Notes under the pieces: generated by a model
Databases searched by the model: none
Told to the model about the DNA's origin: nothing
What the model saw: the letters and a program-made list of their open reading frames with translations, nothing else
In this document: in pieces, positions 27,362 to 35,497 of the stretch
Layout of the letters: each line of letters opens with the position of its first letter
Numbering within the stretch: position 1 is the stretch's first letter
Position numbers and translations under genes: made by a program
Origin: Pseudomonas vlassakiae
GTDB lineage: Bacteria > Pseudomonadota > Gammaproteobacteria > Pseudomonadales > Pseudomonadaceae
Direction: 5' to 3'
Assembly: GCF_014269035.2 (NCBI RefSeq)
Contig: NZ_JABWRP020000019.1
Span: forward strand, 29,895-93,894
DNA length: 64,000 nt

Positions 27362-29347
27362 ATGAACAACAAGCATATTCGCTCTGCCTACATGGGCCTG
27401 GTCATGGGGGCGGCGCTGATCGGCCTGGGCATGGCGTACGAAAAGCTCTGGTGCGACCCGCGCGAACTGCTGCAGCAGCCCGCCGACCCGCAGGCCCTGC
27501 ACCGGCTCAGCCGCGATGGCGTGACGGTGGAGTTCGAGGCGCGGCCATTGGCCGGCGGCGACTTGCGTGAAGGGGGCTTCGCCAACATCCGCTTCAAGGT
27601 CACCGACCAGGCCAGCGGCCAGCCGCTGTCGGGCATGGCGCCGGGGGCCTGGATCGACCCGGCACAGTCGGCACCGGCAGACGGCGGCAACCGCGACCAG
27701 AGCTGCAAGGCCCGTGTTGCCTTGTTCCTCAAGAGCAGCATCGGTGCACGCCCGTTGCTCGACCTGAACAGCTACTTTCTGCTGGTGCTGAACAAGGACG
27801 CCAGCCTGACCGTGATCGATCCGACCGTGTCGGTGGGCGGCATCACCAGTACCCTGGCGCGCATCGACCTGCCGGGCCGGCCAATGGACTGGACGGCCAC
27901 CGGCGACGACAAGCAGGTCTTCGTGTCGATGCCGGAACGTGGCCAGGTGGCAGTCATCGATACCGAGACCTTCACCCGCGTGGCCACCCTGGAAGCCGGT
28001 GAGTCACCGGTGCGCGTGGCCCTGCAGCCGGATCAGCACCGGCTGTGGGTCGGCAACAACAGTAGCGACCCGGCCAAAGGCGGTGTCACGGTGATCGACG
28101 TTCCCGCGCGCAGTACCCTGAAGTCATTCGCCACCGGCTCCGGGCACCATGAAATCGCCTTCAGCGCCGACTCACGCTACGCCTTTGTCAGCAACCGCGA
28201 CGGCGGCACGCTGAGCATCATCGACATCCCCCGGATGCGCCTGGTGAAAACCCTGGAGGTCGGCCCGCACCCGCTGTCGGTGGCGTATTCGGCTTTGTCC
28301 CAGGCGGTCTACGTCACCGACGGCGAAGAGGGCACGGTGCGGGTGATCGATGCCAGCAGCCATCAGCTGCGCCATATCGTCAAGGCCGAGCAAGGCCTTG
28401 GGCCGATGCGCTTCAGCGGTGATGGCCGCTATGGCATCGTGCTCAACACCCTGGACAACCAGGCGCTGGTGATCGATGCCAGTACCGACAAGCTGATCCA
28501 TCGGGTTCCGGTGGCGGCCGAACCGTACCAGCTGACCTTCACCAAAGGCTATGCCTACATCCGCGGCCTGGCCTCGCCCAAGGTCAGCATGATCAACCTG
28601 AGCAGCCTGGGCGAAGGGCGCCAGCCGATCGTGCAGGGTTTCGAAGCCGGCCCCGCGGCGCCCCGCCAGGCCGGCGACCTGCCACTGGCCCAAGGGTTGG
28701 CGGTGTCGCGTGACGACAACTCGGTATTCGTGGTCAACCCGGTGGACAACACCACCTACTTCTACGCCGAGGGCATGAACGCCCCGATGTCCGGCTACAA
28801 CAACCGTGGCCACCAGGCCCGCGCGACCCTGGTCATCGACCGCAGCCTGCGTGAGCTGGCACCGGGCGTGTATGGCTCGACGGTGAAGATGCCGGCGGCG
28901 GGCAGGTTCGATGTGGCCTTTTTGCTCAACCAGCCGCAGATCATCCACTGTTTCAGCACCGAGGTGGCCGCCGCGCCGGCGGCGAGCGAGCGCCGGGGGG
29001 CGCATGCCGAGTTCATCGGCCTCGACCAGCCCATGGCGCAGCAAACGCAATTCACCGCCAAGGTGCGCATCGTCGGCGACGACGGCCGGCCACGGGTGGG
29101 CCTGGGCGACCTGACCCTGCGCTACTTCCTGGCGCCGTCTTCGCTGCCGCGCAACCTGCCGCTCGAAGAGGTGGGTGAGGGCGTGTACCAGGCGGCGCTG
29201 ACCTTGCCCGAAGCCGGCGCCTGGTACCTGCATGTGCAATCGCCATCGCTCGGGCGCACGTTCGCCGAAGAAAACTACACCAGCCTGCGCGTGCTGCCAG
29301 CCGCAGCGGCTACCGCTTCCCAGACCGAAGTGAGGCATGTGCGATGA
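27362..29347 (+). CDS. YVTN/YncE-like beta-propeller protein with membrane anchor
   Basis: 661-residue protein with an N-terminal hydrophobic segment (YMGLVMGAALIGLGMAY) acting as an uncleaved anchor or signal. A beta-propeller of YVTN-type repeats follows from about residue 135 to 470 (for example SVAYSALSQAVYVTDGEEGTVRVIDAS). The C-terminal part looks like an immunoglobulin-like or FixG-type fold (LRYFLAPSSLPRNLPLEEVGEGVYQAALTLPEAGAWYLHV). It starts 12 bases after mnxG and overlaps the next gene by 4 bases. Probably an exported accessory protein for the oxidase; function unproven. Confidence 0.8.
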   Translation: MNNKHIRSAYMGLVMGAALIGLGMAYEKLWCDPRELLQQPADPQALHRLSRDGVTVEFEARPLAGGDLREGGFANIRFKVTDQASGQPLSGMAPGAWIDPAQSAPADGGNRDQSCKARVALFLKSSIGARPLLDLNSYFLLVLNKDASLTVIDPTVSVGGITSTLARIDLPGRPMDWTATGDDKQVFVSMPERGQVAVIDTETFTRVATLEAGESPVRVALQPDQHRLWVGNNSSDPAKGGVTVIDVPARSTLKSFATGSGHHEIAFSADSRYAFVSNRDGGTLSIIDIPRMRLVKTLEVGPHPLSVAYSALSQAVYVTDGEEGTVRVIDASSHQLRHIVKAEQGLGPMRFSGDGRYGIVLNTLDNQALVIDASTDKLIHRVPVAAEPYQLTFTKGYAYIRGLASPKVSMINLSSLGEGRQPIVQGFEAGPAAPRQAGDLPLAQGLAVSRDDNSVFVVNPVDNTTYFYAEGMNAPMSGYNNRGHQARATLVIDRSLRELAPGVYGSTVKMPAAGRFDVAFLLNQPQIIHCFSTEVAAAPAASERRGAHAEFIGLDQPMAQQTQFTAKVRIVGDDGRPRVGLGDLTLRYFLAPSSLPRNLPLEEVGEGVYQAALTLPEAGAWYLHVQSPSLGRTFAEENYTSLRVLPAAAATASQTEVRHVR

Positions 29348-30000
29348 ACGCCAAGCATTGTTTCCGGCTGCTTGCCCTGAGCCTGGCATTGGCCAGCAAC
29401 CTGGCGCTGGCCCATGCCGGCCATGACCACCAAGGCCACGCCGGGCCGCCGCCGATGGCGCAGCAGGAAAAGGCCAGCGTGCGCTTTGCCGATGTCCCGC
29501 TGCTCAACCAGGACGGCATGCCGGTGCGCCTGGAGCACGACCTGGTGGGCGAGCGCCTGGTGATCATGGGCTTCATCTACACCAGCTGCACCACGGTGTG
29601 CCCGGTGGTGTCGTCGATCATGGGCAAGGTCCAGCAACAGCTGGGGGGGCGGGTGGGCGAGGAGATCCAGCTGGTGTCGATCAGCGTCGACCCGCAACGT
29701 GACGACGCCAAGCGCCTGCAGAGCTACGCCAAAGCCTTCCAGCATGGCCCGGGCTGGAGCTGGCTGACCGGCTCGCAGTATGCAGTCACCGAAACCCTCA
29801 AGGGCCTCGGCAGCTTCAGTGCCGACCTCAGCCAGCATCCGCCGCTGATTCTGGTGGGTGACGGCCGCACGGGCCACTGGACCCGCTACTACGGCTTCAC
29901 CGACCCGGCCGTGCTGGTCGAGGAAATCAACCGCCTGAGTGCTCGCCGCGTCCACGCCAAGAGCACCGCCATCGCCGAACGCAGTGAGGTGCAGCCATGA
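29344..30000 (+). CDS. SCO1/SenC-family copper chaperone (first copy)
   Basis: Thioredoxin-fold copper chaperone of 218 residues. It has a signal peptide (ending ALAHA), a short His-rich N-terminus (HAGHDHQGH), the CxxxC copper-binding pair in SCTTVCPVV, and the later histidine in SQHPPLILVGD. SCO proteins deliver copper to oxidase copper centres. The gene overlaps both neighbours by 4 bases, so it is part of the oxidase operon and probably metallates MnxG in the periplasm. Confidence 0.92.
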   Translation: MNAKHCFRLLALSLALASNLALAHAGHDHQGHAGPPPMAQQEKASVRFADVPLLNQDGMPVRLEHDLVGERLVIMGFIYTSCTTVCPVVSSIMGKVQQQLGGRVGEEIQLVSISVDPQRDDAKRLQSYAKAFQHGPGWSWLTGSQYAVTETLKGLGSFSADLSQHPPLILVGDGRTGHWTRYYGFTDPAVLVEEINRLSARRVHAKSTAIAERSEVQP

Positions 30001-30659
30001 GCAGCACAACCCGCCACACCACGATGCGCAGCACTGACTGGCTGGCCCTGGTGGCCGTGCTGTGGATCCTCAGCGCGGTAGCGTTTGCCCATGAGGGCCA
30101 TGGGCCACAGGGGCCCAGCCCGCAATCGGCACCGCCGGCCATGACCAGCGGTGGAGGCACCCGCGATGCGCAGGCCTGGTTCACCGACACCGTGCTCAAG
30201 GACCAGAACGGCCGCGAACTGCGCTTCTACAGCGATGTGCTCAAAGACAAGGTGGTGATGCTCAACGTGATCTTCACCCGCTGCACCGACGCCTGCCCGC
30301 TGATCACCCGCAAGCTGCGTGAGGTGCGCGATGCAATGGGGCCAGCGCTGGCCAGCCAGGTGACCTTCGTGTCGATCAGCAGTGACCCGCTCAACGACAC
30401 CCCGACAGCGCTCAAGGCCTTCGCCGAGAAGCAAGGTGCAGACAGCGCCAACTGGCTGTTCCTCACCGGCGACCAGGCCGCTATCGACCTGGTGCTGGGG
30501 CGCATCGGCCAGTTCCTGCCCAGCCCCGAGCAGCATTCGACCCAGCTGATTGCCGGTGACGTGGCCGGCAAGCGCTGGAGCAAGATCCGCCCGGATGCAC
30601 CCGCGGCCGCCATTGCCCAGCGCATGCAGCTGCTGGCGCAACCGCTGGCTGGGCGATAG
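29997..30659 (+). CDS. SCO1/SenC-family copper chaperone (second copy)
   Basis: Second SCO-type chaperone, 220 residues, with an N-terminal hydrophobic segment ending VAFAHEGHG, the CxxxC pair in RCTDACPLI, and the third ligand histidine in PEQHSTQLIAGD. It is only moderately similar to the preceding copy, so the pair probably has separate jobs (copper delivery and thiol reduction, or different copper sites). It overlaps the first copy by 4 bases. The next gene follows 5 bases after its stop. Confidence 0.92.
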   Translation: MSSTTRHTTMRSTDWLALVAVLWILSAVAFAHEGHGPQGPSPQSAPPAMTSGGGTRDAQAWFTDTVLKDQNGRELRFYSDVLKDKVVMLNVIFTRCTDACPLITRKLREVRDAMGPALASQVTFVSISSDPLNDTPTALKAFAEKQGADSANWLFLTGDQAAIDLVLGRIGQFLPSPEQHSTQLIAGDVAGKRWSKIRPDAPAAAIAQRMQLLAQPLAGR

Positions 30660-30664
30660 CAGCC

Positions 30665-32329
30665 ATGGCTCGGTTTTTGTGGGAGCGGCCTTGCGTCGCG
30701 AAAGGGCTGCGCAGCAACCCCGGGGATTGCTGCGTTGACGCTGAAAACGGGGGCCGCTGCGCGCCCCTTTCGCGACGCAAGGCCGCTCCCACAGGGTTTC
30801 GCATAACCTGTTCATTGCTGTTGGCACTCAGTGTTTTCCTTGCGCCTTGCGGTGCAACCCAGGCACTCGACCTTACGCCGACTGAACAAGCCGGCAAACG
30901 CTTGTACCGGTACGGGGTCTCGAGCAGCGACGCACAGCTGATGGCTCGGGTCGGCGCCAGCGACATGAGCGTACCCGCCAGCGTGCTGCCCTGCGCCAGC
31001 TGCCACGGGCTTGACGGGCGTGGGCGCGCCGAAGGCGGGGTACAGCCACCCAGCCTCGACTGGCAACGCCTGGCGCTCGGGCAGGGCGAGCGACAAAGCA
31101 ACGGTCGCCGCTACCCGGCCTACCGCGACGGCACGCTGGCCCGCGCCATCCAGCACGGCGTCGACCCCGCGGGGCAGCGACTGGACCCCGCCATGCCGCG
31201 CTTCGAATTGACCCTGGCTGACCAGCGCAACCTCACGGCTTACCTCAAACGCCTGGGCGATGAACGTGACCCCGGGGTGGAAGCAGGCGTGCTGCGCCTG
31301 GGCACCTTGCTCCCCGCCCGTGGCCCACTGGCTGAAGCCGGGCATGTGGTGCGTGCCGTGCTGGAGGATGGCCTGGCTCAGATCAACCAGCAGGGCGGCA
31401 TTCATGGCCGACGCCTGGAGCTGGTGGTCGCCGATGCCGGCACCGACCCGGCCAGTGCCGAGCGCGCCTTGCAGCGCCTGCTGGACCAGGAGCAGGTGTT
31501 CACCTTGATCACCCCGCTGGTGCCCATGCTCGATCAGCAACTGCCGACACTGCTCGAACAACGGGGCGTGCCGCTGATCGGCAGCACGCCACGCAGCGGC
31601 GGCAGCCCCCTGATTTTCGACCCGCTGCCGGATGTCGCCAGCCAATTGCTGAGCCTGGCAGCCCACGCCAAGGGCGCCCTCGGCTTGCCGCCAGATGGCT
31701 TGCGCGTGGTGTATGCCGGCAACGATCAGGCGGCACTGGCCGAGCAGGTGCGCCAACGCCTGCTCCAGCAAGGCTGGACGCCCGCACCGATCCTGGCCTT
31801 CGACGGCCAGGCCGTCGATGGCCAGGGCATCGTCTTCGTCGGCCGCGCCCAGGCCTTCGCCGCGCTAGCCCAGGCGCTGCACGCCGAAGGGCGTGCGCCA
31901 TACCTGCTCGCCGCCTCCAGCCAGGTGGCGGCAGCGGTGGCCAGCGTGCCAGCGCAATGGTCGCAACGGCTGTTCCTGGCTTATCCGTTCTTGCCCGATG
32001 ACTGGACCGAGCAGGGCATGGCGACCCTGGCTGGCCTGCAACAGCGCCAGGGCCTCGACCCGCGCCAGGTGTCGCTGCAGGTCAACGCCCTGTGTGCCCT
32101 CAAACTGCTGTCGGAAGCCCTGAAGCAGATGGGGCGCGAGGCCAGCCGCGAACGGCTGGTGGGCGCCCTGGAGCGCCTGCACGATGTCGATACCGGCCTG
32201 ACCCCGGCGCTGGGCTTCGGCCCCGGCAGGCGCCAAGGTATGGCTGGCGCCCATGTCGTCGCGGTGGCGCTGCCTGGGCCGCGCTTCAGCGCCGTCGCCG
32301 CGTACCGGCCGTTGCCGGACAGCCCTTGA
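30665..32329 (+). CDS. Cytochrome c / periplasmic-binding-protein (LivJ-like) fusion
   Basis: 554-residue fusion. After a hydrophobic export segment, a cytochrome c domain carries PCASCHG (CxxCH heme site) and a likely Met ligand in DPAMPRF. It is followed by a branched-chain amino-acid-type periplasmic binding domain (LRLGTLLPARGPLAEAGHVVRAVLEDGLAQINQQGGIHG onward). The first ATG is followed by a 114-base REPIN (30679-30792) read in frame as 38 codons. Deleting it would give MARFLGFRITCSLLLALS, a normal signal peptide. As it stands the hydrophobic stretch begins near residue 47, so export may need an internal start such as TTG at 30812. Likely an electron acceptor or sensor linked to the oxidase. 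Confidence 0.85.
   Translation: MARFLWERPCVAKGLRSNPGDCCVDAENGGRCAPLSRRKAAPTGFRITCSLLLALSVFLAPCGATQALDLTPTEQAGKRLYRYGVSSSDAQLMARVGASDMSVPASVLPCASCHGLDGRGRAEGGVQPPSLDWQRLALGQGERQSNGRRYPAYRDGTLARAIQHGVDPAGQRLDPAMPRFELTLADQRNLTAYLKRLGDERDPGVEAGVLRLGTLLPARGPLAEAGHVVRAVLEDGLAQINQQGGIHGRRLELVVADAGTDPASAERALQRLLDQEQVFTLITPLVPMLDQQLPTLLEQRGVPLIGSTPRSGGSPLIFDPLPDVASQLLSLAAHAKGALGLPPDGLRVVYAGNDQAALAEQVRQRLLQQGWTPAPILAFDGQAVDGQGIVFVGRAQAFAALAQALHAEGRAPYLLAASSQVAAAVASVPAQWSQRLFLAYPFLPDDWTEQGMATLAGLQQRQGLDPRQVSLQVNALCALKLLSEALKQMGREASRERLVGALERLHDVDTGLTPALGFGPGRRQGMAGAHVVAVALPGPRFSAVAAYRPLPDSP
30679..30792. repeat. REPIN inside the start of a coding sequence
   Basis: Perfect 28-base inverted repeats (30679-30706 and 30765-30792, starting GTGGGAGCGGCCTTGCGTCG) flank a partly symmetrical loop. 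Total length 114 bases, exactly 38 codons, all open in the frame of the cytochrome c fusion gene. Confidence 0.93.
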
Positions 32330-32341
32330 ACGGAGGTGCTC

Positions 32342-32983
32342 ATGCGATTCCTGTTGCTGTGCCTGCTGCTGGTGGCCGCCAAGGCGAGCTGGGCCGACGT
32401 GCCCGCTGCGCGGGTCAACGGCGTGACTATCGACCTGCTGCGCCTTGAGCGCTATTTTTCCGAATACCTGCAGGCACAGGGCAGGGCAGTGGCCAGCATT
32501 CGCAATCCGACGCTGTACAAGCGCCTGCGCGAGCAAGCACTGGATGAACTGATCGACAAGGAATTGCTCTGGCAGGAAGCCCAGCGCCGGGGTATTCACA
32601 TCAGTGATGAGCAGGTATCAGCGCAAGTCAGCGAAATCGAAGCAGCCTTCGCCAGCCCGGCATTGTTCGCAAGGCGCCTGGCAGATGCAGGATTCGATCG
32701 TGCAGAGTACGCTGATTACATGCGCCGCGAGATGGCCGCGCAGCGGGTGTATGCTCAGCTCAGCGCGGTTGACGAACCCAGCCAGGCCGAAGTCGCGGCG
32801 TTCTACCAGGCCAACCGGCAAACCCTGCAAGGAGCGCAGAACCAAAGTGTTAGTCCATCGGTCATACCCGAACCGGCCCTGCAACGGGCCAAGGCTGCGC
32901 TCATCGGCCAGTTGCAGGCGCAGGCGCGCCAATCCGTGCGCCAACGTTTGCGCCAATCCGCTACAGTGGAGATCGCCGACTGA
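32342..32983 (+). CDS. SurA/PpiC N-terminal-like periplasmic chaperone
   Basis: 213-residue exported protein with a signal peptide ending ASWA (residue 18). It has the SurA/PpiC-type helical chaperone domain (VNGVTIDLLRLERYFSEYLQ, then LDELIDKELLWQEAQRRGI). The parvulin rotamase domain that normally follows is missing: the sequence jumps to a C-terminal helix (ALQRAKAALIGQLQAQARQSVRQRLR). So it is probably a chaperone without isomerase activity. ATG at 32342 follows GGAGG. Last gene of the oxidase operon; it may assist folding or secretion of the oxidase. Confidence 0.8.
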   Translation: MRFLLLCLLLVAAKASWADVPAARVNGVTIDLLRLERYFSEYLQAQGRAVASIRNPTLYKRLREQALDELIDKELLWQEAQRRGIHISDEQVSAQVSEIEAAFASPALFARRLADAGFDRAEYADYMRREMAAQRVYAQLSAVDEPSQAEVAAFYQANRQTLQGAQNQSVSPSVIPEPALQRAKAALIGQLQAQARQSVRQRLRQSATVEIAD

Positions 32984-32998
32984 CGCCCTTGAATGGGT

Positions 32999-33060
32999 TT
33001 CCCCAAAGCTGGGGAATAGCACTTTGGCAAAGTGCCATCAGTTTCCCCGGATGTGGGGAA
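32999..33060. promoter_or_regulatory. Two perfect TTCCCC-N6-GGGGAA palindromes
   Basis: TTCCCCAAAGCTGGGGAA (32999-33016) and TTCCCCGGATGTGGGGAA (33043-33060) are perfect copies, 44 bases apart centre to centre (about four helical turns). A separate palindrome ACTTTGGCAAAGT (33021-33033) lies between them. They sit 100-150 bases before the -12 element of the sigma-54 promoter at 33144, the usual place for activator sites. Confidence 0.8.
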
Positions 33061-33143
33061 CAAGGCCTGCGCCTGTGTCGTGGAGTTTGCTGCAACCCAG
33101 CGGGATCAAAGACTTACAGTGGTGCGAGATGACAATTCATGCC

Positions 33144-33159
33144 TGGCACGAAGCCTGCT
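33144..33159 (+). promoter_or_regulatory. Sigma-54 promoter of the secretion/csgEFG operon
   Basis: TGGCACGAAGCCTGCT matches TGGCACG-N4-TTGCW with one change and the exact GG-N10-GC spacing. It lies 62 bases before the receiver-protein gene that opens the operon. Confidence 0.82.
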
Positions 33160-33220
33160 CTAGCCTTGTCGAGGCCGCACTTCGCAACCCGGGTTACCGG
33201 GCAGTATTTGGGAGTCGACC

Positions 33221-33754
33221 TTGGTGAACAGAGTATTGGTAGTCGATGACGAACAGACCCTTGCGCAAAACCTGCAAGCGTACCTGCAGGCGCAAGGCCT
33301 GGAAGTTCACGTCGCCCACGACGGTGCCAGTGGTATCGAGCAGGCTCAAAGCCTGGCACCGGACGTGATTGTGCTGGATTACCGCTTGCCCGACATGGTG
33401 GGGTTCCAACTCCTGGAGACCGTGCGCAAGAACAGGCAGTGCCATTTCGTGCTGATCACCGCCCACCCGACTGCCGAAGTCCGTGAGCGAGCTGCCGAAC
33501 TTGGCGTGAGTCATGTCCTGTTCAAGCCGTTCCCGTTGGCCGAACTGGCCCGCGCGATCTTCGACCTGACGGGCATCGAGCGCCGGCGCAGGGCCACTGA
33601 CGATCCAGCCGAAGGGTTTGTCGAACGACGCCAGAACAGGAACGAGTCGTTCCCCTTGCAGTTGTACGATGGCAGCTGGGTGTTGGCCGATCGCCGCCGT
33701 CATGGCGCCAAGCCCCCAGGACCTGACGACGAACAACTGCTCACCGGGGAATAG
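33221..33754 (+). CDS. Orphan response-regulator receiver protein
   Basis: 177-residue protein with one receiver domain. The acidic pair is VVDDE, the phosphoacceptor is Asp53 (VIVLDYRLP), with Thr80 and Lys102 (LFKPFP) also present. A charged tail of about 55 residues contains no recognised output domain. The start is TTG at 33221 or GTG at 33224; GGGAG lies upstream of both. No histidine kinase is encoded nearby. It heads the secretion operon, so it may control assembly or the ATPase by protein contact, as CheY/PilG-like proteins do for pili. Role inferred. Confidence 0.85.
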   Translation: MVNRVLVVDDEQTLAQNLQAYLQAQGLEVHVAHDGASGIEQAQSLAPDVIVLDYRLPDMVGFQLLETVRKNRQCHFVLITAHPTAEVRERAAELGVSHVLFKPFPLAELARAIFDLTGIERRRRATDDPAEGFVERRQNRNESFPLQLYDGSWVLADRRRHGAKPPGPDDEQLLTGE

Positions 33755-33814
33755 CGGCGCCCGCTGCCCTGGCCAAGCCAGCCCGCGACGCGCCCCTGAG
33801 CGGAGTCGCAGGCC

Positions 33815-35497
33815 ATGGCAGACGTATTCGAAACAGGTGCAGGCAAGTACAGCGCCTTCCCCCGCGACCTCCTGGCCCAGGCCCGCCTGCAAGCGGGCGA
33901 CGAGCGTCTGCTCAACTGCCTGGAGCGCCTGGCCAACGACACCCCCGACCGCTTCATCCAGCGCCTTGGCCTGACCCTGCATTACCCGGTGCTGGCCACC
34001 CAGCTACTGCTGGCCAGCACTGCGCGCTTCGACACGGTCAGCCTGGCCCAGTGCCTGAAGCACGAGTTCGTGATGATCGAGCAGGACGGCCAACTGATCG
34101 GCGTGTTCGCCGACCCCTTCGACCACGCCCGCCTGGCCTGGATCGACGACAACCTGCAAGGCGCGCCGCTGTACCTAGCCCACGCTGCCGACCTGGCCAC
34201 CTTCCTGGCCCGCCACGAAGAAAGCTTCCATGCCGTCGATGCCCTTGATCATGACCCGGAAACCAGCGGTGAAAGCGACCCGCTGCAACGCCTGTCGCTG
34301 ACCAGCATCAGCGAAGACCAGAGCAAGGTGGTGAAGCTGGTCAACTCCACCCTGTACGACGCGCTCAAACAGCACGCCAGCGACATCCACCTGGGGATGA
34401 CTGGCCAAGGCCTGGTCATCAAGTACCGCATCGACGGCGTGCTCAATGGCGCTGGCAAGGCCAGTGGCAGCGCCTTCGCCGATCAGGTGATCTCGCGCAT
34501 CAAGGTCATGGCCGAGCTGGACATCGGTGAAAAACGCGTACCCCAGGATGGCCGCTTCAAGGTCGCCATCGGCGAGCGGCAGATCGATTTCCGGGTGTCG
34601 ATCATGCCGAGCATCTTCGGTGAGGATGCGGTGCTGCGGGTGCTTGACAAGCAGGACCTGTCCGACCGCGTCAGCGGTGTGCAGCTACAGGCCCTCGGTT
34701 TTGCCGAGCAAACCCTGTGCGCCCTGCGCCGGCTGGCCTGCGAGCCCTACGGCATGATCCTGGTCACCGGCCCCACCGGCAGCGGCAAGACCACCACCCT
34801 GTACGCCATGCTCAGCGAGATCAACCATGGCGTCGACAAGATCATCACCATCGAAGACCCGGTCGAGTACCAGCTGCCCGGCGTGCTGCAGATTCCGGTC
34901 AACGAGAAGAAGGGCCTGACCTTTGCCCGTGGCCTGCGCTCGATCCTGCGCCATGACCCGGACAAGATCCTGGTCGGAGAGATCCGCGACCCGGACACCG
35001 CACAGATCGCCGTGCAGTCGGCGCTGACCGGCCACCTGGTGTTCACCACCATCCACGCCAACAACGTCTTCGATGTGATCGGCCGCTTCAGCCAGATGCA
35101 GGTCGACCCCTACAGCTTCGTCTCCGCCCTCAACGCGGTGCTGGCGCAGCGCCTGATCCGCCTGGCCTGCCCGCACTGCTGCACGCCGTGCGAGGTCGAT
35201 GACCACGCCCTGGCCGCCTCGGGCCTGACCCGCGAAGCGGTCAGCGGCTGGACATTCGTTCGCGCCCAGGGCTGCGGCCAGTGCCGTGGCAGCGGCTACC
35301 GCGGCCGCAGCGCGATTGCCGAACTGCTGCACCTGGACGACGACCTGCGGCAGATGATCGTCGAACGCCGCCCCCTGTCGCAGATCAAGCAGCTGGCCTG
35401 CCAACGCGGCCTGCGCCTGCTGCGTGCCTCGGCCCTTGACCTGGTCCGTGATGGCCGCACCACTCTCGAGGAGATCAACCGTGTCACATTCATCTGA
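33815..35497 (+). CDS. gspE: GspE/PilB-type secretion ATPase
   Basis: Cytoplasmic hexameric ATPase that powers type II secretion or type IV pilus assembly, 560 residues. Walker A is GPTGSGKT (residues 319-326), the Walker B region is ILVGEIRDPDTA, with Asp and His boxes (ITIEDPVEYQ, TGHLVFTTIHANN). A tetracysteine zinc site (CPHCCTPC ... CGQCRGSG) is typical of extension ATPases. The N-terminal region is short and diverged. It lies 60 bases after the receiver gene, and its 3' end overlaps the next gene by 17 bases. No GspF/PilC platform gene is found in this operon. Confidence 0.93.
   Translation: MADVFETGAGKYSAFPRDLLAQARLQAGDERLLNCLERLANDTPDRFIQRLGLTLHYPVLATQLLLASTARFDTVSLAQCLKHEFVMIEQDGQLIGVFADPFDHARLAWIDDNLQGAPLYLAHAADLATFLARHEESFHAVDALDHDPETSGESDPLQRLSLTSISEDQSKVVKLVNSTLYDALKQHASDIHLGMTGQGLVIKYRIDGVLNGAGKASGSAFADQVISRIKVMAELDIGEKRVPQDGRFKVAIGERQIDFRVSIMPSIFGEDAVLRVLDKQDLSDRVSGVQLQALGFAEQTLCALRRLACEPYGMILVTGPTGSGKTTTLYAMLSEINHGVDKIITIEDPVEYQLPGVLQIPVNEKKGLTFARGLRSILRHDPDKILVGEIRDPDTAQIAVQSALTGHLVFTTIHANNVFDVIGRFSQMQVDPYSFVSALNAVLAQRLIRLACPHCCTPCEVDDHALAASGLTREAVSGWTFVRAQGCGQCRGSGYRGRSAIAELLHLDDDLRQMIVERRPLSQIKQLACQRGLRLLRASALDLVRDGRTTLEEINRVTFI

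Noticed and set aside
21566..27502. Very long open frames on the minus strand opposite the multicopper oxidase gene
   Set aside because: They mirror the codon pattern of a GC-rich gene, have odd composition (His/Arg/Val/Gly-rich), no domain sense and no ribosome sites. Antisense shadows.
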